Counted from the first letter of the stretch, positions 32,588 through 41,573 are shown. The stretch is 55,445 nt of DNA from Clostridiales bacterium (GCA_012838345.1 DUPK01000048.1:1-55445); one strand, 5' to 3'. Program-made: numbers and translations. Notes: a model not told the origin generated them from the letters alone.

Positions 32588-33583
32588 GTGAATTCCGATA
32601 TGAAGAGGCTGCTGTTCAGGCATATTCTTTTTGCCGGCATGCTTATTTCAATTTCCGCGATTCTGGTTAACCTCTTTACCAAAATGCCCCTGCAGATAAA
32701 TATTAAATGGGTTATATTGCTTCTTTTAACCGCCTCTCTCCAGTTTCTCGGCAGGAAATTCCCCTATAGCGAGATTATCCCCTTTTTATTCTTTCTTGTG
32801 ATTATTGTGTTCTACATGCCATATGCCTTCATAAGCGCCGGCGGCAGCAGAGGCGATTTTTTGGCATATACTTTTTTTATACTGATTGCCCTGGGCTACG
32901 TAACCAAGGGAGTCTATCAGAAGATTTTATTTGCCGCGCTCATAATTGTATTCATTCTCCTCTATGTCTTCGATTTTGTCCATCCCGAGATGATACCCAC
33001 ATATAACCCTGCAAGCCATTTTTACAACCGTCTAATTCAGGTTCCCATACTGCTTATCATAAGCTATTTAATTATTAAAAGCTTTACGGATGCCTACGAC
33101 GAGTCAAACGACAGGCTGTACTATTACGCAAACTACGATATGCTCACGGGGCTTCTCAGCCGCTGGGGCTTCTCTGAGCTACTGTCGAAGGGTTTCCACT
33201 CGATTTACCGGGACGGTATTTTGCTGCTCATTGACATAGACAATTTCAAACTGATAAACGACCACCGCGGGCACAAGACGGGCGACGAGGCCTTAAAGCG
33301 GTTTGGCGAAATACTGCAGGGCTATTTCAGTGACAAGAAAAATCTGCTGTGCCGCTGGGGCGGAGACGAGTTTATTGTGCTGTTCTTTGACAGCGAGGAA
33401 AAGCTGGACAGGCTCATGGAGGGTGTCAGCCGCGATTTTTTGGATTATATCAACAAAATTGAGCCGCTGGTCGACATCAGCATAGGCTCGGTACATATTA
33501 AAAACTGCCGCACCGTCGACGATTTGCTTGCGCTGGCCGACCAGTTTATGTACAAGCAGAAAAAAGCAAAGAGAAAAATATAG
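32588..33583 (+). CDS. Membrane diguanylate cyclase (GGDEF)
   Basis: Makes cyclic di-GMP from two GTP. About 331 residues: an N-terminal membrane region of five or six TM helices (about 8-165) and a C-terminal GGDEF domain (about 175-330). The signature GGDEF is intact in LLCRWGGDEFIVLF, with upstream DIDNFKLINDHRGHKTGDEAL. The position of the RxxD inhibitory site reads DKKN, so product inhibition is probably absent. No EAL domain. GTG 32588 is preferred over ATG 32579, since AAGGAG (32573-32578) abuts the latter. Its neighbour is the c-di-GMP-responsive Flp unit, so it may generate the signal that controls it. Confidence 0.93.
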   Translation: MNSDMKRLLFRHILFAGMLISISAILVNLFTKMPLQINIKWVILLLLTASLQFLGRKFPYSEIIPFLFFLVIIVFYMPYAFISAGGSRGDFLAYTFFILIALGYVTKGVYQKILFAALIIVFILLYVFDFVHPEMIPTYNPASHFYNRLIQVPILLIISYLIIKSFTDAYDESNDRLYYYANYDMLTGLLSRWGFSELLSKGFHSIYRDGILLLIDIDNFKLINDHRGHKTGDEALKRFGEILQGYFSDKKNLLCRWGGDEFIVLFFDSEEKLDRLMEGVSRDFLDYINKIEPLVDISIGSVHIKNCRTVDDLLALADQFMYKQKKAKRKI

Positions 33584-33608
33584 GAAGGGGCTGTTTCCAG
33601 CCCCTTCC
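33583..33608. terminator. Shared terminator of the cyclase and hcp
   Basis: GGAAGGGGCTG (33583-33593) and CAGCCCCTTCC (33598-33608) form an 11-bp stem. On the minus strand the following TATATTTTTC suits termination of hcp; on the plus strand it closes the cyclase gene. Confidence 0.8.
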
Positions 33609-33650
33609 TCATTATAAAAGGAAGAACATATTGGGTTAAAGTATTATACC

Positions 33651-35279
33651 TTATGACAAGAACATCTTTATGTCCTCGTCAACCGTGCCTATTCCCGCTA
33701 TGCCGAAGGTCTCGACGAGCACCTTGGCCACATTCGGCGAGAGGAAGGCCGGGAGCGTCGGGCCGAGGTGAATGTTCTTGACCCCGAGGTAAAGGAGGGC
33801 CAGGAGAACTATGACGGCCTTCTGCTCATACCAGGCGATGTTGTAGGCTATGGGCAGCTTGTTTACATCGTCAAGGCCGAACACCTCTTTGAGCTTGAGC
33901 GCTATTACAGCGAGCGAATATGAGTCGTTGCACTGTCCGGCGTCGAGCACTCTGGGAATTCCACCGATGTCGCCGAGGTTCAGCTTGTTGTAGCGGTACT
34001 TTGCGCAGCCCGCCGTCAGTATAACCGTATCCGCGGGGAGCCTTTCAGCAAACTCGGTGTAGTATTCCCTGGACTTCATGCGGCCGTCGCAGCCTGCCAT
34101 TACGAAGAACTTCTTGATTGCACCGGACTTCACGGCCTCGACCACCTTATCGGCCAGAGCCAGGACCTGGTTGTGGGCAAAGCCGCCGACTATGCTTCCC
34201 TTTTCTATCTCCTCGGGAGCCGGCAGGGTCTTGGCAAGCTCGATAATCTCGGTGAAGTCCTTTTTGCCGTTTTCGTCGGCTACTATGTGCTTGCAGCCGG
34301 GGAAGCCGGCGGAGCCGGTCGTGAATATTCTCCTGCGCACTTCCTCACTCCTCGGCGGGACTATGCAGTTTGTTGTAAAGAGTATCGGACCGCGGAAGGA
34401 CTCAAACTCCGTGGTCTGCTTCCACCATGCGTTGCCGTAGTTGCCGACGAAGTGGTCGTACTTCTTAAACGCCGGGTAGTAGTGCGCGGGCAGCATCTCG
34501 CTGTGCGTGTACACGTCGACGCCCGTGCCCTTGGTCTGCTCAAGAAGCTGCTCAAGGTCCGTAAGGTCGTGCCCCGAGATGAGTATCGCGGGGTTGTTCC
34601 TGACGCCGATGTTTACCTCGGTGATTTCGGGGTTTCCGAACCTCGAGGTGTTCGCCTCGTCGAGCAGCGCCATGACCTTTACGCCGTGCTCGCCGGTTTT
34701 AAGTGTCAGCGCGACAAGCTGGTCCGCCGTGAGCGTATCGTCCAAAGTCGCGGCGAGGGCCTCATATACAAATGCGTTAACTTCGGGATTTTCCTTGCCG
34801 ATGTTCTTTGCGTGCTCAGCGTAGGCCGCCATGCCCTTGATTCCGTATGTAATCAGCTCTCTGAGAGATCTCACATCCTCGTTCTCGGTCGCCAGAATGC
34901 CGACAGAGCCGGCCTTTTCAAGCATGGACTCGCGGGTGCCTACGGTGAAGGTCGCTGCGTCGTGGAGACCTTCAAGCTTTGCCTTTGCCCTCAGCTCATC
35001 TCTTGCCGAGAGCATTTTCCTAATCTGCGCTTCGATCGCGCCTGCATCAAAGTTTGCGTTTGTAATAGTCATAAAGAGGCTGTTTAGCATCTCGTAGTTG
35101 AGCGAACCGAGCTCCTCTACGCCAAGACCCGCCTTAACGACTATCTGAGATATACCTTTGAGCGTATAAATAAGCAGATCCTGAAGCTTTGCGACCTCCT
35201 CGGTCTTTCCGCATACGCCCCGGGTATCGCAGCCTACTCCTCTGGCGGCCTCCTGGCACTGATAGCAAAACATACTCAT
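33651..35279 (-). CDS. hcp: Hybrid cluster protein (hydroxylamine/NO reductase family)
   Basis: Hcp reduces NO to N2O (and hydroxylamine in vitro) at a hybrid Fe-S-O cluster in anaerobes and protects against nitrosative or oxidative stress. 542 residues. The N-terminal cluster cysteines are Cys5, Cys8, Cys17 and Cys23 ([19 protein letters not shown]). Hybrid-cluster regions include [39 protein letters not shown] and [26 protein letters not shown] lies 7 nt before the ATG. It follows rubredoxin by 26 bp, so rubredoxin may be its electron donor in one operon. Confidence 0.97.
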   Translation of the reverse strand: MSMFCYQCQEAARGVGCDTRGVCGKTEEVAKLQDLLIYTLKGISQIVVKAGLGVEELGSLNYEMLNSLFMTITNANFDAGAIEAQIRKMLSARDELRAKAKLEGLHDAATFTVGTRESMLEKAGSVGILATENEDVRSLRELITYGIKGMAAYAEHAKNIGKENPEVNAFVYEALAATLDDTLTADQLVALTLKTGEHGVKVMALLDEANTSRFGNPEITEVNIGVRNNPAILISGHDLTDLEQLLEQTKGTGVDVYTHSEMLPAHYYPAFKKYDHFVGNYGNAWWKQTTEFESFRGPILFTTNCIVPPRSEEVRRRIFTTGSAGFPGCKHIVADENGKKDFTEIIELAKTLPAPEEIEKGSIVGGFAHNQVLALADKVVEAVKSGAIKKFFVMAGCDGRMKSREYYTEFAERLPADTVILTAGCAKYRYNKLNLGDIGGIPRVLDAGQCNDSYSLAVIALKLKEVFGLDDVNKLPIAYNIAWYEQKAVIVLLALLYLGVKNIHLGPTLPAFLSPNVAKVLVETFGIAGIGTVDEDIKMFLS

Positions 35280-35305
35280 ATTTCAGTCCTCCTCATTAAT
35301 TATAA

Positions 35306-35467
35306 TTAATCCTGTGCTTCAAACTCCTCTTTGCCTGCGGAGCATACCGGACATACCCAGTCGTCCGGCAAATCCTCAAATGCCGTTCCGGGCTGAATTC
35401 CGTTGTCAGGGTCCCCTACGAGCGGATCATAAACATACCCACAGAGATTGCATTTGTACTTTTTCAT
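35306..35467 (-). CDS. Rubredoxin
   Basis: Small one-iron electron carrier. 53 residues, normal for the family, with the two Cys pairs [10 protein letters not shown] and [11 protein letters not shown] and the central [24 protein letters not shown] lies about 6 nt before ATG 35467; longer starts run through the ribosome site. Between the cupin gene (64 bp) and hcp (26 bp), it likely supplies electrons for reduction of O2, peroxide or NO. Confidence 0.97.
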   Translation of the reverse strand: MKKYKCNLCGYVYDPLVGDPDNGIQPGTAFEDLPDDWVCPVCSAGKEEFEAQD

Positions 35468-35531
35468 TCTTTTCTTCCTCCGATCATTTATTTTTAAGGC
35501 GCGTACACGATTTTGATTCGTGGGCGTCGCC

Positions 35532-35846
35532 TTAGCTCTTTGGAGCCGGAGCCTTGACCACAATAAGCTCCAGTGTGTTCGGGCCAAGGTTTTTTACATT
35601 CATCCTGGTATTGAAGGGAATCTTCAGCAGCGTGCCCGCTCCATACTCGTGTACTCCCTGGTCGTTAAGACCAATTGAGAGCGTTCCCCTGATTACCGTC
35701 ATATATACGTTTGAGTTGGAATAATGCTCCGGAAGCCCCTCTCCCCGGTTAAATACCATGTGCAAATAATGAATGTTTTCGTCAAAAACAACCCTTTCAA
35801 CCGCTTTTTCATCTCCGGTAGAAAACCTGTAAACCTGCTCAGTCAC
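35532..35846 (-). CDS. Small cupin-domain protein
   Basis: A single cupin_2 barrel of about 104 residues. It shows the first half-motif [23 protein letters not shown] and the second [21 protein letters not shown]. Classic cupin metal ligands are only partly present (His, Asn), so metal binding is uncertain. GTG 35846 has GAAGGGG 9 nt upstream; GTG 35855 would abut it. It leads the cupin-rubredoxin-hcp set, behind a TATAAT and the 24-bp palindrome at 35903-35926. It may sense or buffer a redox signal, but no function is established. Confidence 0.8.
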   Translation of the reverse strand: MTEQVYRFSTGDEKAVERVVFDENIHYLHMVFNRGEGLPEHYSNSNVYMTVIRGTLSIGLNDQGVHEYGAGTLLKIPFNTRMNVKNLGPNTLELIVVKAPAPKS

Positions 35847-35902
35847 GGATTTCACCCCTTCGTTTAGAGCTTAAATTGACACCGGTCTTTCAGCCCTTAC
35901 TG

Positions 35903-35926
35903 AAAGTGGCAAGTACTTGCCACTTT
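35903..35926. promoter_or_regulatory. 24-bp perfect palindrome upstream of cupin-rubredoxin-hcp
   Basis: AAAGTGGCAAGT is followed directly by its exact reverse complement ACTTGCCACTTT. On the minus strand a TATAAT (35933-35938) lies just upstream, so the palindrome covers the transcription start, a position expected of a repressor site. The sequence does not match the FNR or CRP consensus. Confidence 0.75.
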
Positions 35927-36001
35927 GGACTTATTATAGCACAGTTTTATCACTGTTTACGTTTTATTTACAACAAAATTCATTTTTTTGCAAATAAATT
36001 T

Positions 36002-36024
36002 GCGCGGGAGCTTTTCTCCCGCGC
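36002..36024 (-). terminator. Terminator of the feo operon
   Basis: GCGCGGGAG (36002-36010) and CTCCCGCGC (36016-36024) form a 9-bp stem. On the minus strand it is followed by AAATTTATTTG, fitting termination after the small feoB-linked gene. Confidence 0.7.
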
Positions 36025-36038
36025 ATCGGCTTATTATT

Positions 36039-36221
36039 CTATTTACTATTTGGCTTGCTCCCGCAGATTCCAGCGCTCGGGCAGCCCGCGCAGCCGCAGC
36101 CGCAGGAGCTTTTGTGGTTGATTTTATCCCTTACAAGTTTTATAACGACCGCGGCCACAATCGCTAAGACTATCAGACCCACAATAATAGTTGAAAGGTT
36201 TGCAATGATTAAGCTAAGCAT
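36039..36221 (-). CDS. FeoB-associated Cys-rich membrane protein
   Basis: A 60-residue protein with one TM helix (about 8-29, STIIVGLIVLAIVAAVVIKL), a basic turn, and a C-terminal CGCGCAGCPSAGIC cluster. This is the small protein family often encoded after feoB, suggested to help Fe2+ handling. ATG 36221 is supported by GGAGGTG 7 nt upstream and overlaps the feoB stop by 8 nt; longer starts are unlikely. Hence cotranslated with FeoB. Confidence 0.88.
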   Translation of the reverse strand: MLSLIIANLSTIIVGLIVLAIVAAVVIKLVRDKINHKSSCGCGCAGCPSAGICGSKPNSK

Positions 36222-38391
36222 TAGCCCCCACCTCCGATTTAACATTAATATGCGCTAAATCCTCATGTGGATTTTTTCTAAACAGAAGCCAGATAAGCGC
36301 CGCCGCAACTACAAAGGCAGCTCCCGTTGCCGCCGTGAAGGCGCCGCCCGATATAAGGAAGCCAAGCTGGTATACGATGAGCGAGACGGAGTAGGCGAAC
36401 ACGCAGAGGTAGCCTATAGCGTACCAGGTCCATTTCGCGCTGTTCATCTCGCGGCTTATCGCGCCTATCGCGGCAAAGCAGGGAGCGCAGAGGAGATTGA
36501 AAATCATGAACGTGAAGGCCGAAAGCGGGGTAAAGTGGGCGGCAACCGGGGCAAGGCCCTCAAACACTCCCTCTTCGACAAGCTGCAGCGCATCGCCCGA
36601 CACGCCGTAGAGAACGCCGAAGGTCCCGACGACCTCTTCCTTTGCGAGCAAGCCCATGACCGTTGCGACCGCCGGCTGCCAGTTGCCGAAGCCGAGAGGC
36701 GCAAAGAGCGGCGCTATTAAACCGCCCGCCGCGGCGAGTATGGACTCGTTCATGTCCTCAACCATCGTGAACACACCCTCGACGAAGCCGAAGCTCGAGG
36801 TAAACCAGATAAAAACACTCGCGGCCAGAATCACTGTGCCAGCCCTCTTGATGAAGGACCAGCCGCGCTCCCATGTGCTTCTAAACACGTTTCTCGCGGA
36901 GGGCACATGGTAAGGGGGCAGCTCCATCACAAATGGCGAGGGCTTTCCGGAGAAATACTTTGTCTTCTTCAGGATTATGCCCGAGACTATGACCGCTGCA
37001 ACTCCGATAAAGTAGGCGGCCGGGGCCACCCACCAGGCGCCGCCGAACAGGGCGCCCGCGATAAGTCCGATTATCGGCATCTTCGCTCCGCAGGGTATAA
37101 AGGAGGTTGTCATTATCGTCATGCGCCGGTCGCGCTCGTTTTCAATCGTGCGGCTTGCCATAATGCCCGGCACGGAGCAGCCGGAGCCTATAAGCATGGG
37201 GATAAAGCTCTTGCCGGAGAGCCTGAACTTGCGGAAAATTCTGTCCATTATGAAGGCGACTCTCGCCATGTAGCCTATGTCCTCAAGTATGGAGAGCAAA
37301 AGGAACAGTATGAGCATCTGCGGCACAAAGCCGAGAACGGCGCCGACGCCGCTTACAATTCCATCAACCACAAGGCCGGTCAGCCACGAGGCCACCCCTA
37401 TTGCATCCATCCAGGCACTGAGCGGCGCTATTATCCACTCGCCGAACAGGGTGTCGTTTGTAAAGTCTGTGACTAGGGTACCCACGCTGGTTATCGATAT
37501 GTAGTACACAACGAGCATCACGGCCACGAATATCGGCAGCGCGAGTATCCTGTTTGTAACAATGCGGTCAATCTTATCCGAGCTTGAGTACTTTTTACTT
37601 GTTTTCTTCTTTACGCAGGCTGAAACCACCCTTGCTATGAATGCATAGCGCTGATTTATTATAATGCTCTCGGCGTCGTCATCCATCTCTGACTCGCAGG
37701 CCTTAATGTGCTCCTCAAGGTGCGCAAGCAGCTCCTTATCAAGCCCTAACTCCTCAATAATCTTTTCGTCGCGCTCAAAGAGCTTTATCGCGTACCAGCG
37801 CAGGTTGCGCCCGGGCACCAAAGCCTCGATGGACTCTTCTATGTGCGCAATCGCATGCTCGACGCTTCCATTAAACACCGGAGGCAGGTGTGCGCTTGTT
37901 CCCTTACGCGCTGCTTCAATCGCCTTCTCCGCGGCCTCGAAGGCCCCGATGCCCTTTAGCGCCGAGGTCTCGATGACCGCGCAGCCGAGCTCCCTGCCCA
38001 GCCTATCAATGTCGATATTGTCACCGCTTTTACGGACCAGGTCTATCATATTGACTGCAACCACGGTCGGTATGCCAAGCTCGATAAGCTGCGTCGTCAG
38101 ATAGAGGTTTCGCTCGATATTCGTGCCGTCAACTATGTTGATTATGGCGTCGGGCTTTTCGCTTACGAGGTAGGACCTTGCGATTACCTCCTCGAGCGAG
38201 TAGGGGGAAAGCGAATAAATGCCCGGAAGGTCCTGTATTATGACCTCCTTATGCCCCTTGAGCTTTCCTTCTTTTTTCTCAACCGTAACTCCCGGCCAGT
38301 TGCCCACATACTGGGCCGAGCCCGTGAGCTCGTTGAACATCGTCGTCTTGCCGCTGTTCGGGTTCCCGGCAAGCGCAATTTTTATACTCAT
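36214..38391 (-). CDS. feoB: Ferrous iron transporter FeoB
   Basis: GTP-driven Fe2+ uptake protein of the cytoplasmic membrane. 725 residues. The N-terminal G domain has GNPNSGKTTMFN (G1), DLPGIYSL (G3) and NMID (G4). It is followed by a helical spacer and a membrane domain of about eight or more TM helices with Gate motifs (GSGCSVPGIMASR, FIPCGAKMPII) and LCAPCFAAIGAISREM near the C-terminus. It follows feoA behind its own DtxR-like operator at 38412-38427. GGATAGG-type ribosome site precedes ATG 38391. Confidence 0.97.
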   Translation of the reverse strand: MSIKIALAGNPNSGKTTMFNELTGSAQYVGNWPGVTVEKKEGKLKGHKEVIIQDLPGIYSLSPYSLEEVIARSYLVSEKPDAIINIVDGTNIERNLYLTTQLIELGIPTVVAVNMIDLVRKSGDNIDIDRLGRELGCAVIETSALKGIGAFEAAEKAIEAARKGTSAHLPPVFNGSVEHAIAHIEESIEALVPGRNLRWYAIKLFERDEKIIEELGLDKELLAHLEEHIKACESEMDDDAESIIINQRYAFIARVVSACVKKKTSKKYSSSDKIDRIVTNRILALPIFVAVMLVVYYISITSVGTLVTDFTNDTLFGEWIIAPLSAWMDAIGVASWLTGLVVDGIVSGVGAVLGFVPQMLILFLLLSILEDIGYMARVAFIMDRIFRKFRLSGKSFIPMLIGSGCSVPGIMASRTIENERDRRMTIMTTSFIPCGAKMPIIGLIAGALFGGAWWVAPAAYFIGVAAVIVSGIILKKTKYFSGKPSPFVMELPPYHVPSARNVFRSTWERGWSFIKRAGTVILAASVFIWFTSSFGFVEGVFTMVEDMNESILAAAGGLIAPLFAPLGFGNWQPAVATVMGLLAKEEVVGTFGVLYGVSGDALQLVEEGVFEGLAPVAAHFTPLSAFTFMIFNLLCAPCFAAIGAISREMNSAKWTWYAIGYLCVFAYSVSLIVYQLGFLISGGAFTAATGAAFVVAAALIWLLFRKNPHEDLAHINVKSEVGANA

Positions 38392-38411
38392 TTTCCTATC
38401 CTCCCCAGAGA

Positions 38412-38427
38412 GTTAGTCTAAACTAAC
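38412..38427. promoter_or_regulatory. DtxR-like operator between feoA and feoB
   Basis: GTTAGTCTAAACTAAC has GTTAGT/ACTAAC arms around CTAA and lies 20 bp before feoB. It is the same motif as the two upstream boxes. Confidence 0.75.
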
Positions 38428-38441
38428 CGCTATGTAAATAT

Positions 38442-38663
38442 TTACGCGACTTCTATCATCTCAGCATCCGCCTTGCGGATGGAAAGCTCGTAACCTCTCA
38501 CCGTCACCTCGATGGGGTCTCCCAGAGGCGCCACCTTGCGCACAAATATCTCCGCGCCCTTTGTAACTCCCATATCCATGATGCGCCTTTTGACAGCGCC
38601 CTCGCCGTGCAGCTTTATAACTTTAACGGTCTCGCTTATCTTTGCGTCCCTTAGAGTTTTCAT
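38442..38663 (-). CDS. feoA: FeoA-family SH3-like protein (second copy)
   Basis: 73 residues of the FeoA fold: a small cytoplasmic beta-barrel that assists FeoB. Recognised by MDMGVTKGAEIFVRKVAPLGDP and VRGYELSIRKADAEMIEV. It lies 12 bp downstream of the other feoA, and paired feoA genes are common in Clostridia. Confidence 0.93.
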   Translation of the reverse strand: MKTLRDAKISETVKVIKLHGEGAVKRRIMDMGVTKGAEIFVRKVAPLGDPIEVTVRGYELSIRKADAEMIEVA

Positions 38664-38675
38664 ACCATATTCCTC

Positions 38676-38888
38676 CTAAACCAAGATTCTGTCGGCCATG
38701 CTGTTGTCAAGCGCGATGCGGCTGCCCTTAACGGACACTATGATATTACCGAAAATTTCGGAGACTAGGGTTACTTCCCCGCCCACCACAAGGCCGAGCT
38801 CTGCAAGCCGCTGCTTGACATCATCTTTACCGGTGATTTTTCGTATGCAATTTGTTTCTCCTATTCTCGCCATTCTAAGAGGCATCAT
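38676..38888 (-). CDS. feoA: FeoA-family SH3-like protein (first copy)
   Basis: 70 residues with QRLAELGLVVGGEVTLVSEIFGN and VKGSRIALDNSMADRILV, an FeoA domain that differs from the second copy, suggesting distinct roles or a heteromeric partner for FeoB. GGGGAGG precedes the two possible ATGs (38888, 38885). It heads the operon directly behind two DtxR-like boxes. Confidence 0.93.
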   Translation of the reverse strand: MMPLRMARIGETNCIRKITGKDDVKQRLAELGLVVGGEVTLVSEIFGNIIVSVKGSRIALDNSMADRILV

Positions 38889-38909
38889 GTGTTCCTCCCC
38901 GCCTATTTA

Positions 38910-38925
38910 GTTAGCCTAGGCTAAC
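38910..38925. promoter_or_regulatory. DtxR-like operator 1 upstream of feoA
   Basis: GTTAGCCTAGGCTAAC is a perfect 16-bp palindrome resembling the DtxR/IdeR consensus half-site TTAGGTTAGCCTAA. It lies 21 bp upstream of feoA. Confidence 0.85.
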
Positions 38926-38943
38926 TCATTATGAAAAGAAGCG

Positions 38944-38959
38944 GTTAGTCTTAACTAAC
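38944..38959. promoter_or_regulatory. DtxR-like operator 2 upstream of feoA
   Basis: GTTAGTCTTAACTAAC has the same GTTAGT/ACTAAC arms 18 bp from operator 1. Between them a CATAAT on the minus strand may be the -10, so a bound repressor would block the promoter when iron is plentiful. Confidence 0.8.
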
Positions 38960-39006
38960 CATCCTCATCATAGCACCGTGTTTATCTCTTGTCAATACCT
39001 TTTTTG

Positions 39007-39047
39007 GAAAAAAATCGGCGGGCGCCCTCGGCATGGGGACGCCCGCC
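39007..39047 (-). terminator. Terminator of the dehydratase operon
   Basis: On the minus strand GGCGGGCG and CGCCCGCC (39040-39047 with 39017-39024) form a stem, followed by GATTTTTTT. Confidence 0.85.
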
Positions 39048-39102
39048 TTATTGGCTATAAGCCTTGAATCCAAAGACAAGCCCGGTGTGCAGCAGGCCCG
39101 CT

Positions 39103-40404
39103 TTAAGACTTTCTGGGAATTATCCTGTTTTCAATGAGCTCCTCGACAGCGGCGACCATGTTCTCCTGGTTCCACTTTTTGGAGTCGGCGGGATCTGCGC
39201 GGAGAACACATACCGGGAAGCCCGCGTCCTCAAGCGATTTTATAATATTATAGCTGAAATCGCCGTTATTCATGCAGTTTTCGGGGACAAGAAACACAAC
39301 CCCGTCTATCTGGTTGTTCCTTGCCTCCTTGACGAACCACTGGCTGTTGAAGGGCGGGACGTGCAGTATGTCTTCGAGGAAGCAGAAGCGGGAAGCGAGC
39401 GAGCGGATTGGGTTTTCCTCTACGTTGTGGCGTATGTAACCGTCCGCGGCTATGCCGAGATACATGGTCCAGATAAAGGCCGCGCCGTACTTTTCCTCAA
39501 AGTGCTGGTAGAAAGCGAGGTTGAACCAAAGACCGCGCCCTATCCACAAAAGACGTATCTTCTCGTTCGGAACGGCGGGGATGCCCTTGTCGACGAGCTC
39601 CTTAACCTCCTCATAGAGCGACTTTGCCATCTCGACGCCCCATCTTGTGCCCCTGTGCCACTGGGCCTGCATAACGGCGTTGACGGTGTCGGTGACCGTT
39701 ACCGGCGCGGGAACGGTCTTCGCGATGAGGTCCCTCGTCATGCGGTAGTAAGTCTCCTGCTCGTTTACGTTGTTTAGCGTTTCAATCAGCCGGTTTAAGT
39801 CAAGCCTGTGCCCCGTCTTTTGCTCAAGGAAGGAGATGAGGAGCCTCAGCTCGTTTTCGTAGAAGTCAATGCGCTTTTTGCCTACCAGCTCTTCCCAGTT
39901 GTCGCAGGAAAGCTCCCACCAGTTGTCTTTAATGACATCCTGATGATAATGATGTATGCGGAAGGCCTCGGCACCGAAGGCCTCGGTCATGAGCTCCTCA
40001 ATTTTTATTCCGCTGGAGCAGGACTCTGCGCAGATGAGCAAAGTCGGATGCGGAAGCCCTCCCCATGGTCCCTCCTCGGGCTTCGGGTCAAGAGAGCAGG
40101 CGTAGGCGGCGGAGCAGTAGGAGCAGATGTCGTTTCTGTAACCGGCCTGCTCAAGAAGGTCATAGAACCTCGGGCCCATCTGCTTTGCAGCGCAGATTGC
40201 CGTCCACCACTGGTTGACCACGAAGGGGATGTCCATGGCCTGCAGAATTTCCATCGGAGTGTTGGCCCCGACAAAACCGAAGGGCTCGCCCGCCTCTATG
40301 CGCTTGCGAAGGCCCATAAACCATTCCTTCTGGTAAGCGCTTGTGAGCTTCGGGGTGTTCAGCCTTTTTACCGACCGTGTTTCATACTTCTTCTCTTCGG
40401 ACAT
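39103..40404 (-). CDS. 2-hydroxyacyl-CoA dehydratase / benzoyl-CoA reductase family, larger subunit
   Basis: 433 residues of the HgdB/BcrB-type family, whose Fe-S subunits perform radical dehydration of 2-hydroxyacyl-CoA or reduction of aryl-CoA. Visible Cys sites that could hold the [4Fe-4S] cluster: CSYCSAAYACSLDPKP and LICAESCSSGIK, plus GFVGANTPMEILQAMDIPFV at the start. It overlaps the preceding gene by 1 nt (stop/start) and is followed by a terminator. The ATP-dependent activator (HgdC/BcrAD type) is missing here, so it must be elsewhere. Substrate unknown. Confidence 0.9.
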   Translation of the reverse strand: MSEEKKYETRSVKRLNTPKLTSAYQKEWFMGLRKRIEAGEPFGFVGANTPMEILQAMDIPFVVNQWWTAICAAKQMGPRFYDLLEQAGYRNDICSYCSAAYACSLDPKPEEGPWGGLPHPTLLICAESCSSGIKIEELMTEAFGAEAFRIHHYHQDVIKDNWWELSCDNWEELVGKKRIDFYENELRLLISFLEQKTGHRLDLNRLIETLNNVNEQETYYRMTRDLIAKTVPAPVTVTDTVNAVMQAQWHRGTRWGVEMAKSLYEEVKELVDKGIPAVPNEKIRLLWIGRGLWFNLAFYQHFEEKYGAAFIWTMYLGIAADGYIRHNVEENPIRSLASRFCFLEDILHVPPFNSQWFVKEARNNQIDGVVFLVPENCMNNGDFSYNIIKSLEDAGFPVCVLRADPADSKKWNQENMVAAVEELIENRIIPRKS

Positions 40405-41573
40405 TATATCTGCCCTCCTTTCACGGTTCTGGCGAAACTTGCAAATCTCCTTGAAAGCTCCTCTTTATCCTTAAGCGGGTAATACTGGTCCTCAATCATA
40501 AGAGTTTGTATTCCCATCTTCTTCAGCACATCCCTCTGCTTCGGGAAGTCCCATATGTACGACTCGTCGTTGTGGTTCATAAAGATTACCATGCCCTCGG
40601 CGCCGACCTCTTTTATGCGCTCGGGAATGAAGCCCGCTCTCTCCTTAATGAAGGCGCGCTCACTGCTCGGGAAGCGGTTTATATAACGGCTTGCAATCGC
40701 GCGTGCGGGAGGTATGGTGGGGTCGGTGTCGCGGTCCGCGTAGCGGTCTCCGAAGAGCTTGTCCTCGGTTACTACGTTCAGGCCCGCCGCCTCCATAAGC
40801 TCGTAGACCTCGGCGGTCTCCTGCATGCTTCCGGTATAGAGAACCCTTACCGCCTCAACCTTGGGCCAGCTCTCGGCCTCTTTGGTCAGATTCTTAATAA
40901 GCTCGGTCGCCTTCGCCTTGTCAAAGTAGAACGAGCCGACGATGGCCGTTATCGCTTCGCTGCCCGTCACGCGGCTGTCCTTGCCGTAGCGCAGGGCGGA
41001 GAAGGCTCTGAGCGCTTTTTTGTACTCGTTGAGCACCTTGATTGCATCGGCAAGGTCCCCATCGCTAATCTTACTGCCGCACCAGCCCTCCACCTTGGCG
41101 ATGAATTCCTTTGTCTCACTCACGTTGTGCTCCTGTGAGCGGAAATCCTTGGTGAAAAGCGAGTAATCGACATACTCAATTACCGGGAGCCTGCGCTCCG
41201 GCTCCATCCTCTTGAGCTCAAGCAGATAATAGTAGAGCTTCTGTATTATGTCCGAGGAATTTGAGAGCACGAGAAAATCCATCATACCCTTATACTCGTC
41301 GTTCATAATTGCCTCGAAAAGACCCCTCCAGTAAGCACCGAAGGATATCTCAAGATATTTATCCGCATTGGGTCTCGGCCCGTAGTAGCCGCAAAGCCTG
41401 ACGGGGAGCATTCCCGCCGCGAGAATCACTTCCTCAGGAACGTCGTCGCCCATCATCCACACGGTTTTTTTGCCGCTGTCCATCATTTTTGAAATGGCCT
41501 TGCGCTTGTTGTCAAAGGCCCATTTAAGCTCACGGAAGGCTAAACTGTTTTCAGCACAGCTTCTGATACCCAA
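40404..41573 (-). CDS. 2-hydroxyacyl-CoA dehydratase / benzoyl-CoA reductase family, smaller subunit
   Basis: 389 residues of the same family, with MMGDDVPEEVILAAGMLPVRL and the central DFLVLSNSSDIIQKLYYYL in place of the usual Cys-bearing stretch, where few cysteines remain. It therefore looks like the partner subunit. Start TTG 41573 has AAAGGAGG about 8 nt upstream. The transcript begins near 41623 behind a LysR-type site. Genes 40404 and 39103 are translationally coupled. Confidence 0.88.
   Translation of the reverse strand: MGIRSCAENSLAFRELKWAFDNKRKAISKMMDSGKKTVWMMGDDVPEEVILAAGMLPVRLCGYYGPRPNADKYLEISFGAYWRGLFEAIMNDEYKGMMDFLVLSNSSDIIQKLYYYLLELKRMEPERRLPVIEYVDYSLFTKDFRSQEHNVSETKEFIAKVEGWCGSKISDGDLADAIKVLNEYKKALRAFSALRYGKDSRVTGSEAITAIVGSFYFDKAKATELIKNLTKEAESWPKVEAVRVLYTGSMQETAEVYELMEAAGLNVVTEDKLFGDRYADRDTDPTIPPARAIASRYINRFPSSERAFIKERAGFIPERIKEVGAEGMVIFMNHNDESYIWDFPKQRDVLKKMGIQTLMIEDQYYPLKDKEELSRRFASFARTVKGGQI

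Noticed and set aside
34173-35087. 304-codon plus-strand open frame over hcp
   Set aside because: Antisense shadow of a fully conserved Hcp gene.
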